Assembly: GCA_903920865.1 (NCBI GenBank)
Contig: CAIXNN010000079.1
Location: forward strand, 1-51,012
Source: an uncultured Actinomycetes bacterium
Lineage (GTDB): Bacteria; Actinomycetota; Actinomycetes; UBA12327
Direction of reading: 5' to 3'
DNA length: 51,012 nt
A program made the translations under genes and the position numbers. Positions 25,814 to 35,182 of the stretch are shown in pieces (the first letter of the stretch is position 1; the number at the start of each line of letters is the position of its first letter). The notes under the pieces are model-generated. The model did not search any database. It saw only the letters and a program-made list of their open reading frames with translations, and had not been told where the DNA came from.

Positions 25814-28708
25814 TCAAGGAACGCGCACCGTCGCGCTTGAGCCTTCCCCAATGGGGGTTTCAAAGGCTGTGGGGTCTGGACATGAGCAGACCAGGTTACG
25901 GTCGCCGTAGGCCCCGTCAATGCGCCTGACAGGTGGCCAGTACTTATCGTCTCGATTGACGCCATGCGGGAATACGGCTTCCTCACGGGTATAGCCGTGA
26001 GCCCATTCCGCGGCCAAGCTGCTAGCCGTGTGGGGTGCATTGCGAAGGGGTGAATCCTCCAGGCTCCACTGACCACTGGCCACCTTGTCGATCTCTGAAC
26101 GAATCGAGATCATCGCCTCGCAGAATCGGTCCAGCTCAGCCAGGTTCTCGGACTCAGTGGGTTCGACCATCAGGGTGCCAGGAACAGGGAATGACATCGT
26201 GGGCGCGTGGAAGCCATAATCAACCAGGCGCTTAGCCACATCATCGACAGTGACACCGGTTTGGGCCGTTAGCCCTCGCACATCCAAGATCGCTTCGTGT
26301 GCGACAAAGCCTTCGTCACCGGTGTACAACACGGGGAAATGATCCTTGAGTCGATGCGCAATGTAGTTAGCGTTCAGCACCGCCACCTCAGTTGCCCGCC
26401 GCACGCCATCGGCCCCCATCAAACGCATGTATGCCCACGGGATTTGAAGAACTCCGGCCGATCCCCAGGGCGCCGCTGAGATGGGTCCAACACCTGTCGG
26501 CGGACCGGCTTCGGCAACCATCGGGTGATTGGGCAGATACGGGGCAAGGTGGGATCGAACCGCTACCGGCCCCACTCCTGGTCCCCCGCCACCGTGTGGA
26601 ATGCAGAACGTTTTATGCAAATTCAGGTGACTGACGTCGGCACCGAACTTACCTGGCTTTGCCAAACCGACTAGCGCGTTCAGATTTGCCCCATCGACGT
26701 AAACCTGGCCCCCATGCTCATGCACCATCGCGCACACTTGCGTCACGGTGTCTTCATAAACGCCGTGCGTTGAAGGGTAGGTGATCATCAGAGCAGCTAG
26801 ATGGTCACGATGGGTGTTGAGCTTTTCCTCAAGATCTACCAAGTCAACATTGCCCGTTTCGTCGCATGCAATAACCACGACTTTCATTCCAGCCATGACG
26901 GCACTGGCCGCATTGGTGCCGTGTGCTGAGGATGGGATCAGGCACACATTGCGGAACTCATCACCATTTGCACGGTGGTAGGCCCTGATCGCGAGAAGTC
27001 CTGCGAATTCGCCTTGCGATCCAGCATTGGGCTGTAGCGAAACCGCGTCGTATCCGGTGACCTCGCACAACCAGTTCTCAAGTTGACGAATCAGTGCAAG
27101 GGTCCCCCGCGCCTGATGAAGTGGCACGAAAGGATGCAGGTCGGCAAAACGGTGCCAGGTAACCGGTTCCATTTCTACGGCTGCGTTGAGCTTCATCGTG
27201 CATGAACCCAGAGGAATCATCCCCCGGTCCAGCGCGTAGTCCTTATCGCGCAACGAGCGCATGTAGCGCAACATTGACGTTTCAGAACGATGCTCATGGA
27301 AGACCGGATGCGTCAAAATGGGACTTGTTCGCACCGACACAGCAGGCAGTTCCTGCATCGACCCCGAGCGTATGGCGGGTAGATCTAGATCCACGCCAAA
27401 AGCTTGCCCGACGAGAAGTAGGTGCTCGTCAAGAGTGATCTCGCTGGTGGAGATGCCGATCGTGTCGGCGTCAACCTGAAGCAGGTTCACACCAAGATCC
27501 GCAGCGGCAGCCAAGATGGCATGTGCGCGGCCTGGAACTCGAACGCGAATCGTGTCAAAGAAATTCTTAGTGGTCACGTCAAGACCGGCTTGACTCAAAC
27601 CCTGGGCCAGTACAGCCACGCACTGATGAGTGTGATGAGCAATAGCGCGCAACCCGTCAGGGCCGTGATGTACGGCGTACATTGAAGCGGCCACCGCTAG
27701 CAAAACTTGCGCTGTGCAGATATTGCTTGTGGCTTTGTCCCGACGAATGTGTTGCTCGCGCGTTTGCAGCGCCAAGCGCATGGCTGGACGTCCATCACGA
27801 TCGACGCTTACCCCAACCAGACGCCCGGGGATTTGTCGCTCAAGTCCGCTGCGCACCGCCATGAACGCGGCATGCGGTCCCCCAAAACCCATCGGCACGC
27901 CAAAGCGCTGGGCTGAACCAACAACCACGTCAGCGCCAATCTCGCCTGGTGCTTTGAGAAGAACCAGAGCGAGTGGATCTGAGGCAACGGCCACACCAAT
28001 GTTGGCCGCCTTTGCTGCGGCAAACAACTGCGAGTGATCATGAATTTCGCCACTAGCGGAGGGGTATTGCACGAGAAGTCCAAAGCACTCCCCCGCAGGC
28101 AGACCGGCCACTGCATCAAAGGTTTCTACATCAATGCCCACTGCTTCAGCGCGAGTGCGCAAGAGAGCAAGGGTTTGCGGAAAGATGTCGCGATCGACTA
28201 AGAATCGTTGCGAGTTCGATGTTGATGCGCGGTTCAGCAAGCTCATGGCCTCAGCCGCCGCGGTTCCCTCATCGAGCAAACTGGCATTGGCTACCGGAAG
28301 ACCCGTGAGGTCGCCGACCATGGTTTGAAAATTCAGTAGAGCTTCTAATCTGCCTTGCGAGATCTCTGGTTGATACGGCGTGTAGGCCGTATACCAGCCC
28401 GGATCTTCAAGAACGCGGCGTCGAACAACAGGTGGAGTCACAGTTCCGCTGTATCCCAACCCAATCATGGGTACCAATACCGTGTTGCGATTACTTAATT
28501 CGCGAAGTTCGCTGAGCACTTCTTGCTCGGATGCGGCGGGTGGAAGAGCTACATCGTGGAGGTCCAAAATCGATGCCGGAATAGCCCGTGCGACCAAATC
28601 GTCTAGGGATTTCGCCCCAACAGATCGCAACATCGAGTCGATGTCACTGCTCGACGGACCGATATGACGGTCAACGAATGCATGCGGTTTGGGCGAATCA
28701 GAAGGCAT
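25814..28708 (-). CDS. gcvP: Glycine dehydrogenase (decarboxylating), P protein
   Basis: PLP enzyme of the glycine cleavage system that decarboxylates glycine and passes the aminomethyl group to lipoyl-GcvH. 964 aa, a single-chain fused alpha/beta P protein. It begins with [17 protein letters not shown], and the PLP lysine lies in [17 protein letters not shown]. It is the last gene of the minus-strand gcv/garA cluster, 80 bases after the MerR gene. No glycine riboswitch fits into that gap. gcvT is not in the window. Convergent with hemH. Confidence 0.97.
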   Translation of the reverse strand: MPSDSPKPHAFVDRHIGPSSSDIDSMLRSVGAKSLDDLVARAIPASILDLHDVALPPAASEQEVLSELRELSNRNTVLVPMIGLGYSGTVTPPVVRRRVLEDPGWYTAYTPYQPEISQGRLEALLNFQTMVGDLTGLPVANASLLDEGTAAAEAMSLLNRASTSNSQRFLVDRDIFPQTLALLRTRAEAVGIDVETFDAVAGLPAGECFGLLVQYPSASGEIHDHSQLFAAAKAANIGVAVASDPLALVLLKAPGEIGADVVVGSAQRFGVPMGFGGPHAAFMAVRSGLERQIPGRLVGVSVDRDGRPAMRLALQTREQHIRRDKATSNICTAQVLLAVAASMYAVHHGPDGLRAIAHHTHQCVAVLAQGLSQAGLDVTTKNFFDTIRVRVPGRAHAILAAAADLGVNLLQVDADTIGISTSEITLDEHLLLVGQAFGVDLDLPAIRSGSMQELPAVSVRTSPILTHPVFHEHRSETSMLRYMRSLRDKDYALDRGMIPLGSCTMKLNAAVEMEPVTWHRFADLHPFVPLHQARGTLALIRQLENWLCEVTGYDAVSLQPNAGSQGEFAGLLAIRAYHRANGDEFRNVCLIPSSAHGTNAASAVMAGMKVVVIACDETGNVDLVDLEEKLNTHRDHLAALMITYPSTHGVYEDTVTQVCAMVHEHGGQVYVDGANLNALVGLAKPGKFGADVSHLNLHKTFCIPHGGGGPGVGPVAVRSHLAPYLPNHPMVAEAGPPTGVGPISAAPWGSAGVLQIPWAYMRLMGADGVRRATEVAVLNANYIAHRLKDHFPVLYTGDEGFVAHEAILDVRGLTAQTGVTVDDVAKRLVDYGFHAPTMSFPVPGTLMVEPTESENLAELDRFCEAMISIRSEIDKVASGQWSLEDSPLRNAPHTASSLAAEWAHGYTREEAVFPHGVNRDDKYWPPVRRIDGAYGDRNLVCSCPDPTAFETPIGEGSSATVRVP

Positions 28709-28788
28709 GGCATCAGTGTGCCGTAGTTGTGCCTATTTATGGCGCTTGCTTAAGACCTGCGTGTGTGTGCGATCAGGAGCCAAATCCT

Positions 28789-29355
28789 CTAACTGGCGTC
28801 GCGATTCTTGCGTCGCTTGGCCAACTCATCACCATCATGCTCAGGAATCACTTCAGCATCAGCGTGCTCGCTGGGCAGGTGAGCCAAGTCACCTTCAAGT
28901 TCCTTCCATACACTGCCAACCGCGATGCCAAAGACGCCTTGGCCACCAGCGAGCAGGTCCACGACCTCTTCAGCTGAATGACATTCGTAGATCGTGGCAC
29001 CATCGCTCATCAAGGTGACCTGAGCCACCTCGTCCACTCCCCTGGCCCGGAGGAATTCAACGGCTTTACGGACATTTTGCAAGGAAACACCAGTGGTAAG
29101 TAAACGCTGAACAATTTTCAACGTCAATACATCGCGGAAACTGTAGAGGCGCGAAGAACCGGATCCGGCGGCGCCTCGAACAGTGGGTTGAACTAACCCA
29201 GTGCGATCCCAGTAATCAAGTTGGCGATAGGTAATGCCGGCAGCCTTGGCCGCAATCGGCCCTCGGTACCCAAGGTCCTCTGGCAAGTTGCGCAGGTCTT
29301 CAGAGAAAAGCTGACCCTGAGCCTGCTCGAACTCGCTTGCACCTTCGTTTACCAC
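28789..29355 (-). CDS. MerR-family regulator (Rv1830-like)
   Basis: Predicted DNA-binding protein. The MerR helix-turn-helix is YRGPIAAKAAGITYRQLDYW followed by DRTGLVQPTVR and SRLYSFRDVLTLKIVQRLL. The C-terminal half (VTLMSDGATIYECHSAEEVVDLL) matches the actinobacterial family that sits between gcvP and the bifunctional-nuclease gene. 188 aa. GTG start with a perfect GGAGGTAGCA spacing. A separate promoter is seen upstream (29448-29476). Target genes are not evident from the sequence. Confidence 0.9.
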   Translation of the reverse strand: MVNEGASEFEQAQGQLFSEDLRNLPEDLGYRGPIAAKAAGITYRQLDYWDRTGLVQPTVRGAAGSGSSRLYSFRDVLTLKIVQRLLTTGVSLQNVRKAVEFLRARGVDEVAQVTLMSDGATIYECHSAEEVVDLLAGGQGVFGIAVGSVWKELEGDLAHLPSEHADAEVIPEHDGDELAKRRKNRDAS

Positions 29356-29447
29356 TGCTACCTCCTACTCACCGGGGTCGCTGGAAGCTGGGAAGCTGCC
29401 TAAGCAGACCTTCACTAGCGGTAGAACAATCGGTGAGCGATGTATTA

Positions 29448-29476
29448 AAGGTAGGGATCAAGTCCCCACGGGTCAA
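29448..29476 (-). promoter_or_regulatory. Probable sigma-70-type promoter of the MerR gene
   Basis: On the minus strand TTGACC (29476-29471), a 17-base spacer and TACCTT (29453-29448) form a well-spaced promoter. Transcription would start near 29441, leaving an 80-90 base leader before the GTG at 29355. The rest of the 222-base gap before the nuclease gene shows no other feature. Confidence 0.5.
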
Positions 29477-29578
29477 ACAGATTGCGCGCGTGTCGCGTGC
29501 CCAAGTCTAAACCTTTGGTGCACCTTCAGATTACGCCTAGATCCGGTGAACGAGTCAGCCCTGGTACGGGTTCAACCC

Positions 29579-30082
29579 TTAGGACAGCGGGCCTTGAGTG
29601 TCAAAATCTTCGGGTGAGATTTGCTCAAGGAATTCGCGGAACTTCTCCACCTCAACCTCAGCTTCGGACCCGTCACCGTCCTCATCGGAATCAGGGAGGT
29701 CAATAGCAGCCGTGTCGAGGACCTCATCACTGGCAAAAATGCTGGTACCGGTCCGCAGAGCCAGAGCAATGGCATCTGAGGGTCGGGCCGAAACATTTGT
29801 GCCATCGTCAAAGACCAGATTTGCGTAGAAGATCCCGTCATTGAGGTCTGTGATCTGCACTTCGGTCAGCTGGCGACCCAAAGCCCCCACGATGTCTGCG
29901 AGCAGGTCATGGGTCAAAGGGCGAGGTGGGAGCACTCCCTGTTGGGCAAACGCAATTGCTGTTGCCTCTGCGGCGCCGATCCAGATTGGTAGATATCGCT
30001 CACCGTTGCTCTCTCGGAGCAGGACGATGGGTTGGTTCGACGGCATCTCGACCCGGACACCAACAACATCTAAAGGATTCAC
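29579..30082 (-). CDS. Bifunctional nuclease (BFN) domain protein
   Basis: DUF151/BFN family, 167 aa: LDVVGVRVEMPSNQPIVLL, YLPIWIGAAEATAIAFA and SARPSDAIALALRTGTSIFA are the family blocks, followed by an acidic tail (DSDEDGDGSEAEVEVEKF). Some plant and archaeal members have RNase/DNase activity; for actinobacterial members the function is unproven. GTG start with GGTGG upstream. It lies between the two MerR genes, as Rv1829 does in M. tuberculosis. Confidence 0.9.
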   Translation of the reverse strand: MNPLDVVGVRVEMPSNQPIVLLRESNGERYLPIWIGAAEATAIAFAQQGVLPPRPLTHDLLADIVGALGRQLTEVQITDLNDGIFYANLVFDDGTNVSARPSDAIALALRTGTSIFASDEVLDTAAIDLPDSDEDGDGSEAEVEVEKFREFLEQISPEDFDTQGPLS

Positions 30083-30100
30083 TGTTCCACCATAGTCCGA

Positions 30101-30847
30101 TTAGCCGCGCAAGGTATCTGGGAGAGCCCGTCGCACCAGGGCCGCATGCAGTTGCACTGACAACGCGGCTAGCTCCCTGGCGACCTCACCGGCCCGGACC
30201 AGTGATTCTGGATCCTTTCGGCCCGTCAGCGGGGCGACAGATTGTTCAACCAAACCAGCCTCGCGCTCAGCTGCTGACTTGAAGGCCCTCAGGTGACGTG
30301 GCTCAAATCCAAATTCCGCCATCTGGGCCACCGTCTTGGCCACCACGAAGGCGTCCGAGTTGTACCACTTGCCCTCACAACGAACCAGACCAAAGTCCTC
30401 TAGTCGCTTAAGCAGATCGGTGGAAACTCCTGAGGCTTCAATCAATTCCGCACGCGACATAGCAATTTCTGCGTTGGAATTGGAAAAGGCGTCAGACTCC
30501 GGCATCCCCTCAACTTCTGAGAGGTTCTTCGGTGGCCGAGGGCCTGCGGCACTTTTGGGAATCACGAGACCGCGATCCATCGCATCCAAGTGTTCACGAA
30601 TGACCTTTAGTGGCAAATACTGATCCCGCTGCGCTCCAAGGATGTAGCGCAAACGTTCAACATCCTCAAGCGAGAATTTGCGATACCCCGATGGTGCGCG
30701 AGATGGCTCGACGAGACCTTCTGATTCCAAAAACCTAATCTTGCTGACCGTGACATCGGCAAAATCGCTACGCAAACGATCTATGACCTCACCGATGCTT
30801 AACGTTGCCTGCGTCGACTTACGAGCTGGACTAGCGCTCACGCTCAC
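30101..30847 (-). CDS. ftsR: MerR-type regulator FtsR (Rv1828-like)
   Basis: MerR-like regulator whose Corynebacterium homologue controls ftsZ. The helix-turn-helix region is LSIGEVIDRLRSDFADVTVS then KIRFLESEGLVEPSRAPSGYRKF. A second MerR-like helix region (MSRAELIEASGVSTDLLKRL) follows a proline-rich linker, as in this family. 248 aa. GTG start overlaps the garA stop (GTGA). Gene symbol is given from family and synteny, not from any functional evidence here. Confidence 0.85.
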   Translation of the reverse strand: MSVSASPARKSTQATLSIGEVIDRLRSDFADVTVSKIRFLESEGLVEPSRAPSGYRKFSLEDVERLRYILGAQRDQYLPLKVIREHLDAMDRGLVIPKSAAGPRPPKNLSEVEGMPESDAFSNSNAEIAMSRAELIEASGVSTDLLKRLEDFGLVRCEGKWYNSDAFVVAKTVAQMAEFGFEPRHLRAFKSAAEREAGLVEQSVAPLTGRKDPESLVRAGEVARELAALSVQLHAALVRRALPDTLRG

Positions 30848-31272
30848 GAACCTGCTGCGGGGTGGAAGATCAAGCGGTACTTACCGATTTGAACTTCATC
30901 TCCGCCAAGCAGATCCGCTTGGTCCGCGCGCTGGCGGTTGACATAGGTGCCATTGAGACTGCCAACATCGCTCACACTAAAACCGGATTGCGTTCGGTTG
31001 AACTGAGCATGACGACGCGAAACAGTGATGTCATCAAGGAAAATATCGCTCTCGGGATGACGACCAACAGTGACCGTGTCAGCATCCAGAAGAAATCTGC
31101 TGCCAGCGTTCGGTCCATGACTGACCACTAAGAGAGCCGTACCGGGGTTAAGAGCTTCAAGGGTTCCAGCTTCGAGCCCGACGTTGGCTGTGGTCTCAAG
31201 GTCGGCTGGATCTGCGCCAGGGCGCAACGCCATCGTGTTCGTTGGATCTACTGACTCGTTCACTTCATCCAT
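30844..31272 (-). CDS. garA: FHA-domain metabolic regulator GarA
   Basis: Phospho-switch protein that controls 2-oxoglutarate use (alpha-ketoglutarate decarboxylase, glutamate dehydrogenase, glutamate synthase) in actinobacteria. From the ATG at 31272 (AGAGGA upstream) the N-terminal kinase site ETT is at residues 26-28. The FHA domain holds VGRHPESDIFLDD, VSRRHAQF and GSLNGTYVN, so the phosphothreonine-binding Arg, Ser and Asn are all present. 142 aa. The open frame to 31338 lacks a ribosome site. It is coupled to ftsR downstream. Confidence 0.95.
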   Translation of the reverse strand: MDEVNESVDPTNTMALRPGADPADLETTANVGLEAGTLEALNPGTALLVVSHGPNAGSRFLLDADTVTVGRHPESDIFLDDITVSRRHAQFNRTQSGFSVSDVGSLNGTYVNRQRADQADLLGGDEVQIGKYRLIFHPAAGS

Positions 31273-31373
31273 GATGATTCCTCTTGAGCGTCCTGTGCCT
31301 GCGGTGCGTTCGTTGCCGTCGGTGTGCCGGTGGTTCAATCTTTACTTTAGATCCACCCTACCTGTTGGTGGTA

Positions 31374-31757
31374 TCAGCCGGCCTGAGTCAAGGCTGCGTA
31401 GGCCTTGGCGTCCAGCAAACTGCCCGTTTGACTTGGGTCGCCTGGCTGAAAATGCACGAGCCAGCCCTGCCCATAGGCGTCAGCGTTGATGACCTCTGGC
31501 GACTGCGAAAGTTGCTCGTTGATGGCCAAAACCACACCAGACATGGGCGCATAAATTTCGCTCACACTTTTGACAGACTCAACTTCAGCAACCGAGTCCC
31601 CTAATTCCATAGCAAGGCCGGGCGCGGGCAATTGGACATAGACAATGTCACCAAGGGCGTCTTGTGCAAAGTCAGTGATCCCAAACTTTGCCGTTCCATC
31701 CTCGAGAATATGCACCCACTCATGCTCGCTGGTGTAGTGCAGTTGCTCAAGATCCAT
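31374..31757 (-). CDS. gcvH: Glycine cleavage H protein
   Basis: Lipoyl carrier that shuttles the aminomethyl group between P, T and L proteins. The lipoylation lysine is K63 in EVESVKSVSEIY. Start at 31757 chosen because AAGGAG lies eight bases upstream; an in-frame GTG nine bases earlier overlaps that site. 127 aa. First gene of the garA/gcv block on this strand. Confidence 0.96.
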   Translation of the reverse strand: MDLEQLHYTSEHEWVHILEDGTAKFGITDFAQDALGDIVYVQLPAPGLAMELGDSVAEVESVKSVSEIYAPMSGVVLAINEQLSQSPEVINADAYGQGWLVHFQPGDPSQTGSLLDAKAYAALTQAG

Positions 31758-31794
31758 CTGTGCCACTCCTTACGCGATTACCGACATCTGGAGC

Positions 31795-32529
31795 CTAGCC
31801 AGCACTCTTGAGCGGAACCACAGCAGTTACCACCACGACCTTTTGTTGAGCAATTCTGACCTTGACCGAGTCGGTGGCAGCAGTGTCCACTACCCCACCG
31901 GGGATTTGCAGACTTGAGGCAAGAGTTGCTGAGTCTCCAATGGCCTTGATCGTGACCGTGCCATTGGCTGCCCCAATCACCCGACCGCCCACTTGGATTT
32001 GACCCTTTGAGTTTGACTCGAATGCCGTCTGGGCCACGACTCGCACCTGATTAATGGAGATTGCTTCAGCACCGGCATCTCGCAATTCCTGCACCGTGTC
32101 GAGCAACAAGGACGCTGAGACCGGCCCTGTCATCGTGATCACCACCCCTGGCCCCTGAGCTGCAATCGTGCCCGCCAAAATTCCTAATTCATTGGCACGG
32201 GCCCTTCTTTGCTCAGCTGCCGTTTGTCGGGCATCACGACCAGATTCCAATGCGGTTTTGGATTCCTGCAGCGTGGTGATTTCAGCATCAAGTCTTTGAT
32301 TGCGTTGATCCAGTGAATCGAGAATTTGCACGAGATCCCCTGGTCGGGCACCAGCAAATGCCACATCACTATTGACAATGTGCACCTGTTGCACGAGCGC
32401 GAAACCAAGACCGGCACACAAAATCGCAATGACCCACTGATCAGACTTCGGCCGATTAAACAACCCGTTCTTCAGCCGAGTCCACCCGCTGGTTGGTGTT
32501 CCCGCCTCTTGATCGGTGTCCTGGCTCAT
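31795..32529 (-). CDS. DUF881 membrane-anchored protein (second copy)
   Basis: 244 aa: a cytoplasmic N-terminus, one transmembrane helix (WVIAILCAGLGFALV), a heptad-like segment rich in Q, L and E (RNQRLDAEITTLQESKTALE), then the DUF881 domain (GPGVVITMTGP, LRDAGAEAISINQVRVV). The domain should face outside the membrane. Start overlaps the small basic protein stop as ATGA. Function unproven; conserved next to sbp and pgsA in actinobacteria, homologous to Rv1825 by position. Confidence 0.9.
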   Translation of the reverse strand: MSQDTDQEAGTPTSGWTRLKNGLFNRPKSDQWVIAILCAGLGFALVQQVHIVNSDVAFAGARPGDLVQILDSLDQRNQRLDAEITTLQESKTALESGRDARQTAAEQRRARANELGILAGTIAAQGPGVVITMTGPVSASLLLDTVQELRDAGAEAISINQVRVVAQTAFESNSKGQIQVGGRVIGAANGTVTIKAIGDSATLASSLQIPGGVVDTAATDSVKVRIAQQKVVVVTAVVPLKSAG

Positions 32530-32858
32530 CCGTGAAAGAGCCTTCGACGAATCGCGGCGACGTTGGCAAAGATTCTGATCGTCAGCACGACCACAACACC
32601 GGTGGACAATTGTGAACCCACGCCCAGTTGGTCTCCAACAAAGACGATCAAAGCCGCGATGAGGACATTTGAGACAAAGGAGATGACAAATACTCGATCG
32701 GAAAATATGCCGTCAAGAAGGGCGCGCAATCCTCCAAAGAGTGCGTCCAAACCGGCGACGATGGCGATAGGTAAATACGGCTGCAACCACAGCGGAATAT
32801 CAGGTTGCAGAAACAACCCCAAGGTAATCCCAATTGCTAAACCGATGGCTGCGATCAC
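32526..32858 (-). CDS. sbp: Small basic protein, DUF1290 (Sbp)
   Basis: 110 aa with three hydrophobic segments and the family core GLDALFGGLRALLDGIF followed by FVISFVSNVLIAALIVFVGD. GTG start overlaps the preceding DUF881 stop, and its own stop overlaps the next DUF881 start, so the three are translationally linked. Sbp-type genes also neighbour cell-division genes in Gram-positive bacteria; no biochemical role is known to me. Confidence 0.9.
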   Translation of the reverse strand: MIAAIGLAIGITLGLFLQPDIPLWLQPYLPIAIVAGLDALFGGLRALLDGIFSDRVFVISFVSNVLIAALIVFVGDQLGVGSQLSTGVVVVLTIRIFANVAAIRRRLFHG

Positions 32859-33685
32859 TGCCGAGCCTCCTTAGCCTGGACAACCTTGGCATAACGTAGC
32901 GTCAATAGGGCCGGCGGCAATGTGAGCGAGGAAGATTTTTCGATCTGCACTCCCAACCCATAATCCCTTGCGGCGCTCTGCAAGCTCCTTGCATTCGCCG
33001 TTTGCCCAAAGCCGCTCGCAAGATTCTCACCGATCCCTGCAACAACATAGGGCGAGCTCAGCGGCCGATAGTTCACCAGGATCGCCTCCCCAGCTGACCT
33101 AATTGCACTCAGCGAAGAAATCCGCTGCCCATTGATCGCAACGGCAGAAGCTCCGGCCGCCCACAAGCCATTGACCGCACTTTGAATGTCTGAATCCAAA
33201 ACCCGACCAAGTGATGGATCGCCCTTGTTCTGCGTGCCCGCTGTGGCGGCATCTGTCAGGGTCACTGTTGCCCCTCTCCCTTGAGCTTGGCTCGCCGCAG
33301 CCAGCGCACTCACTCCCGTGCTCTCCGCCTGTTCCTGGACCGCCGGTGGAGCTAACTGCGAGATTTGGTTTCGCAAACTTTGAACTTGAGAGGCTTTGGC
33401 ATCGCCTGCACCCACACCAGCTGTAATCCGCTGACGCAGTTCTTGTCGTTGTGCATCTACTCCCGTATTAGCGCCCTTGAGGCTGGCTATTCCGCCGACT
33501 AATACAGCCATCGTCAATGCGATAACCAAGGTGCTGGCAATGCGACCACGCACTGATCGCGGGATGGCGGTGGTGGCGTGGCTCGATACCGCATCGGCCC
33601 TTGTTGCGTAGTCCGGATCAAGTGCACTCTCAGCGATTGACCGAAGCATCCCGAGGGAGGGATCAATCGATGTCCGCACACTCAT
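32855..33685 (-). CDS. DUF881 membrane-anchored protein (first copy)
   Basis: 276 aa. One transmembrane helix (TLVIALTMAVLVGGIASL) near residue 60, a Q/R/L-rich helical stretch (QVQSLRNQISQL) and a C-terminal DUF881 domain (LWAAGASAVAINGQRISSLS, YVVAGIGEN). Paralogue of the protein at 31795-32529 with a longer cytoplasmic N-terminus. Its start overlaps the pgsA stop (ATGA). Function unknown. Confidence 0.9.
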   Translation of the reverse strand: MSVRTSIDPSLGMLRSIAESALDPDYATRADAVSSHATTAIPRSVRGRIASTLVIALTMAVLVGGIASLKGANTGVDAQRQELRQRITAGVGAGDAKASQVQSLRNQISQLAPPAVQEQAESTGVSALAAASQAQGRGATVTLTDAATAGTQNKGDPSLGRVLDSDIQSAVNGLWAAGASAVAINGQRISSLSAIRSAGEAILVNYRPLSSPYVVAGIGENLASGFGQTANARSLQSAARDYGLGVQIEKSSSLTLPPALLTLRYAKVVQAKEARQ

Positions 33686-34269
33686 GGTTGTGCCACCGCC
33701 TGCGCTGAGTTACCCACGATCCTTCGCACTTGCCCAAGGTAAACCCATGCTGACCACCAATACAGGGCCGCACCCCAGAGAGTCAGAGCCCATCCCAGGC
33801 CACTAGCTATCAGAGCCGCAGTATTCGTGGACTGGCTAAACAACAACAAGGGCAGACCGCACAGCAAAGTGAAGGTCGCTGCTTTGCCCAGAAAGTGGAC
33901 GGGCACGCCCAGTTGCCCGCGCGATCGCAGTTGGATCAACGCAATAGCCATGACAAGGTCGCGAATGAGCAGAATCGCAACCAACCACCAAGGCACAAAA
34001 CCAGCGATCCACAAAACAAGAGGCACCGCCAAGGCCGTGAAGCGATCGGCTAGTGGATCAAGAAGTTCTCCCAAGCGCGATGTTTGGCTCCACCGACGAG
34101 CGATAAACCCATCTAGGAAATCAGTGATCCCCGCAACCGCTATCACCACGAAGGCTCCAACAAAGGATCGATCAGCGAGCGTCAAGTAGCAAAAAATAAC
34201 AACCAGCACGATGCGCAGCACTGAAAGAGCATTGGGCACTGTTAGCACAGCAGAATGTCTAGTTGCCAT
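33682..34269 (-). CDS. pgsA: CDP-alcohol phosphatidyltransferase (PgsA-like)
   Basis: Integral membrane enzyme of phospholipid synthesis, most likely CDP-diacylglycerol-glycerol-3-phosphate phosphatidyltransferase. The family signature D-x2-DG-x2-AR-x8-G-x3-D-x3-D is intact in DFLDGFIARR...GELLDPLADR. 195 aa with about five to six membrane helices. By position it matches M. tuberculosis pgsA2 (Rv1822); a cardiolipin-synthase role, reported for some relatives, is also possible. First gene of the pgsA-DUF881-sbp-DUF881 operon. Confidence 0.88.
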   Translation of the reverse strand: MATRHSAVLTVPNALSVLRIVLVVIFCYLTLADRSFVGAFVVIAVAGITDFLDGFIARRWSQTSRLGELLDPLADRFTALAVPLVLWIAGFVPWWLVAILLIRDLVMAIALIQLRSRGQLGVPVHFLGKAATFTLLCGLPLLLFSQSTNTAALIASGLGWALTLWGAALYWWSAWVYLGQVRRIVGNSAQAVAQP

Positions 34270-34311
34270 GGTTCATCCCAGCAACGTAAGGCCTCACAAT
34301 GAACAGTTCAC

Positions 34312-35118
34312 TCAGATGCCGTACTCCGACAAGATGTCGCGCTTTTTAAAGGCGGTCGAGAACCGGAGAATGATTTTGGGAGTGGTCAGCCAGGAAATGG
34401 CATAACCATGTTTTCCGTTGGCCTTCTCAATGCGATCAACGATCCAGGGCATGACATCTTGTGGCCTATCCCCCAAAATCTGGATCGCCTTACGCTGCTT
34501 GGCATAACGCTCCGGACCCATCTCGTGAGCTTCCCGGACGAATCCCTCGGTGATCAAAATGCCAGGGCGAATCGAGCCCACTGTCACAGATGTTCCCTTG
34601 AGTTCCTTGATGAGCGCCTCCGTGAACAGGTTCAATCCGCGCTTGGTTGCGCCATAGACCGCCTGACCTTCCCGGAAACTTCCGTCGCTGCCACCGCCAA
34701 GCACATTGATGATCCGACCACCCTTGGGCTGCTTCAGCATTCCATTGGCAGCCACCTGTGCACCGAACATGGTTCCGATGACATTGGTGGTCACCATGGC
34801 TTGGATCTCTGACGGGTCATTTTCGATAATCTTCTTCGTCGAAATAGCAAGACCTGCGTTGTTAATCCACATGTCAACAGAACCGCATGATGCTACTGCT
34901 GTATCCCACAGCGCCTGAACTGATGGATGGGACGTCACGTCGACAACTGCACCGAACACCTTGGCATTAGGAGTGGTTTGCCGTATGCGTCCTAGGGCGT
35001 CGTCAACGGCTGCCATTGTGCGCCCAGAGATGACGACGGACCAACCGCGCTTTGCTAGTTCATTAGCTAGCGCGAAACCAACACCTTTTGTGCTCCCCGT
35101 GACAACAACGCTACCCAC
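34312..35118 (-). CDS. Short-chain dehydrogenase/reductase
   Basis: NAD(P)-dependent oxidoreductase of the classical SDR fold. Cofactor motif TGSTKGVG (7-14), NNAG (86-89) and catalytic S144, Y155 and K159 (VYGATK) are all present, so it should be active. 268 aa; GTG start with GGAGG upstream. A basic residue in SGRT (32-34) hints at NADP(H). Substrate cannot be predicted. Confidence 0.88.
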   Translation of the reverse strand: MGSVVVTGSTKGVGFALANELAKRGWSVVISGRTMAAVDDALGRIRQTTPNAKVFGAVVDVTSHPSVQALWDTAVASCGSVDMWINNAGLAISTKKIIENDPSEIQAMVTTNVIGTMFGAQVAANGMLKQPKGGRIINVLGGGSDGSFREGQAVYGATKRGLNLFTEALIKELKGTSVTVGSIRPGILITEGFVREAHEMGPERYAKQRKAIQILGDRPQDVMPWIVDRIEKANGKHGYAISWLTTPKIILRFSTAFKKRDILSEYGI

Positions 35119-35182
35119 GCTTATCCTCCAAAGGTCTTAACTACTTATGCAGGCTTACCAGTTAGTGATGCGACGCTACCGG

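Noticed and set aside
28709-28788. Glycine riboswitch upstream of gcvP
   Set aside because: Only 80 bases separate gcvP from the MerR gene, and I see no glycine aptamer core motifs.
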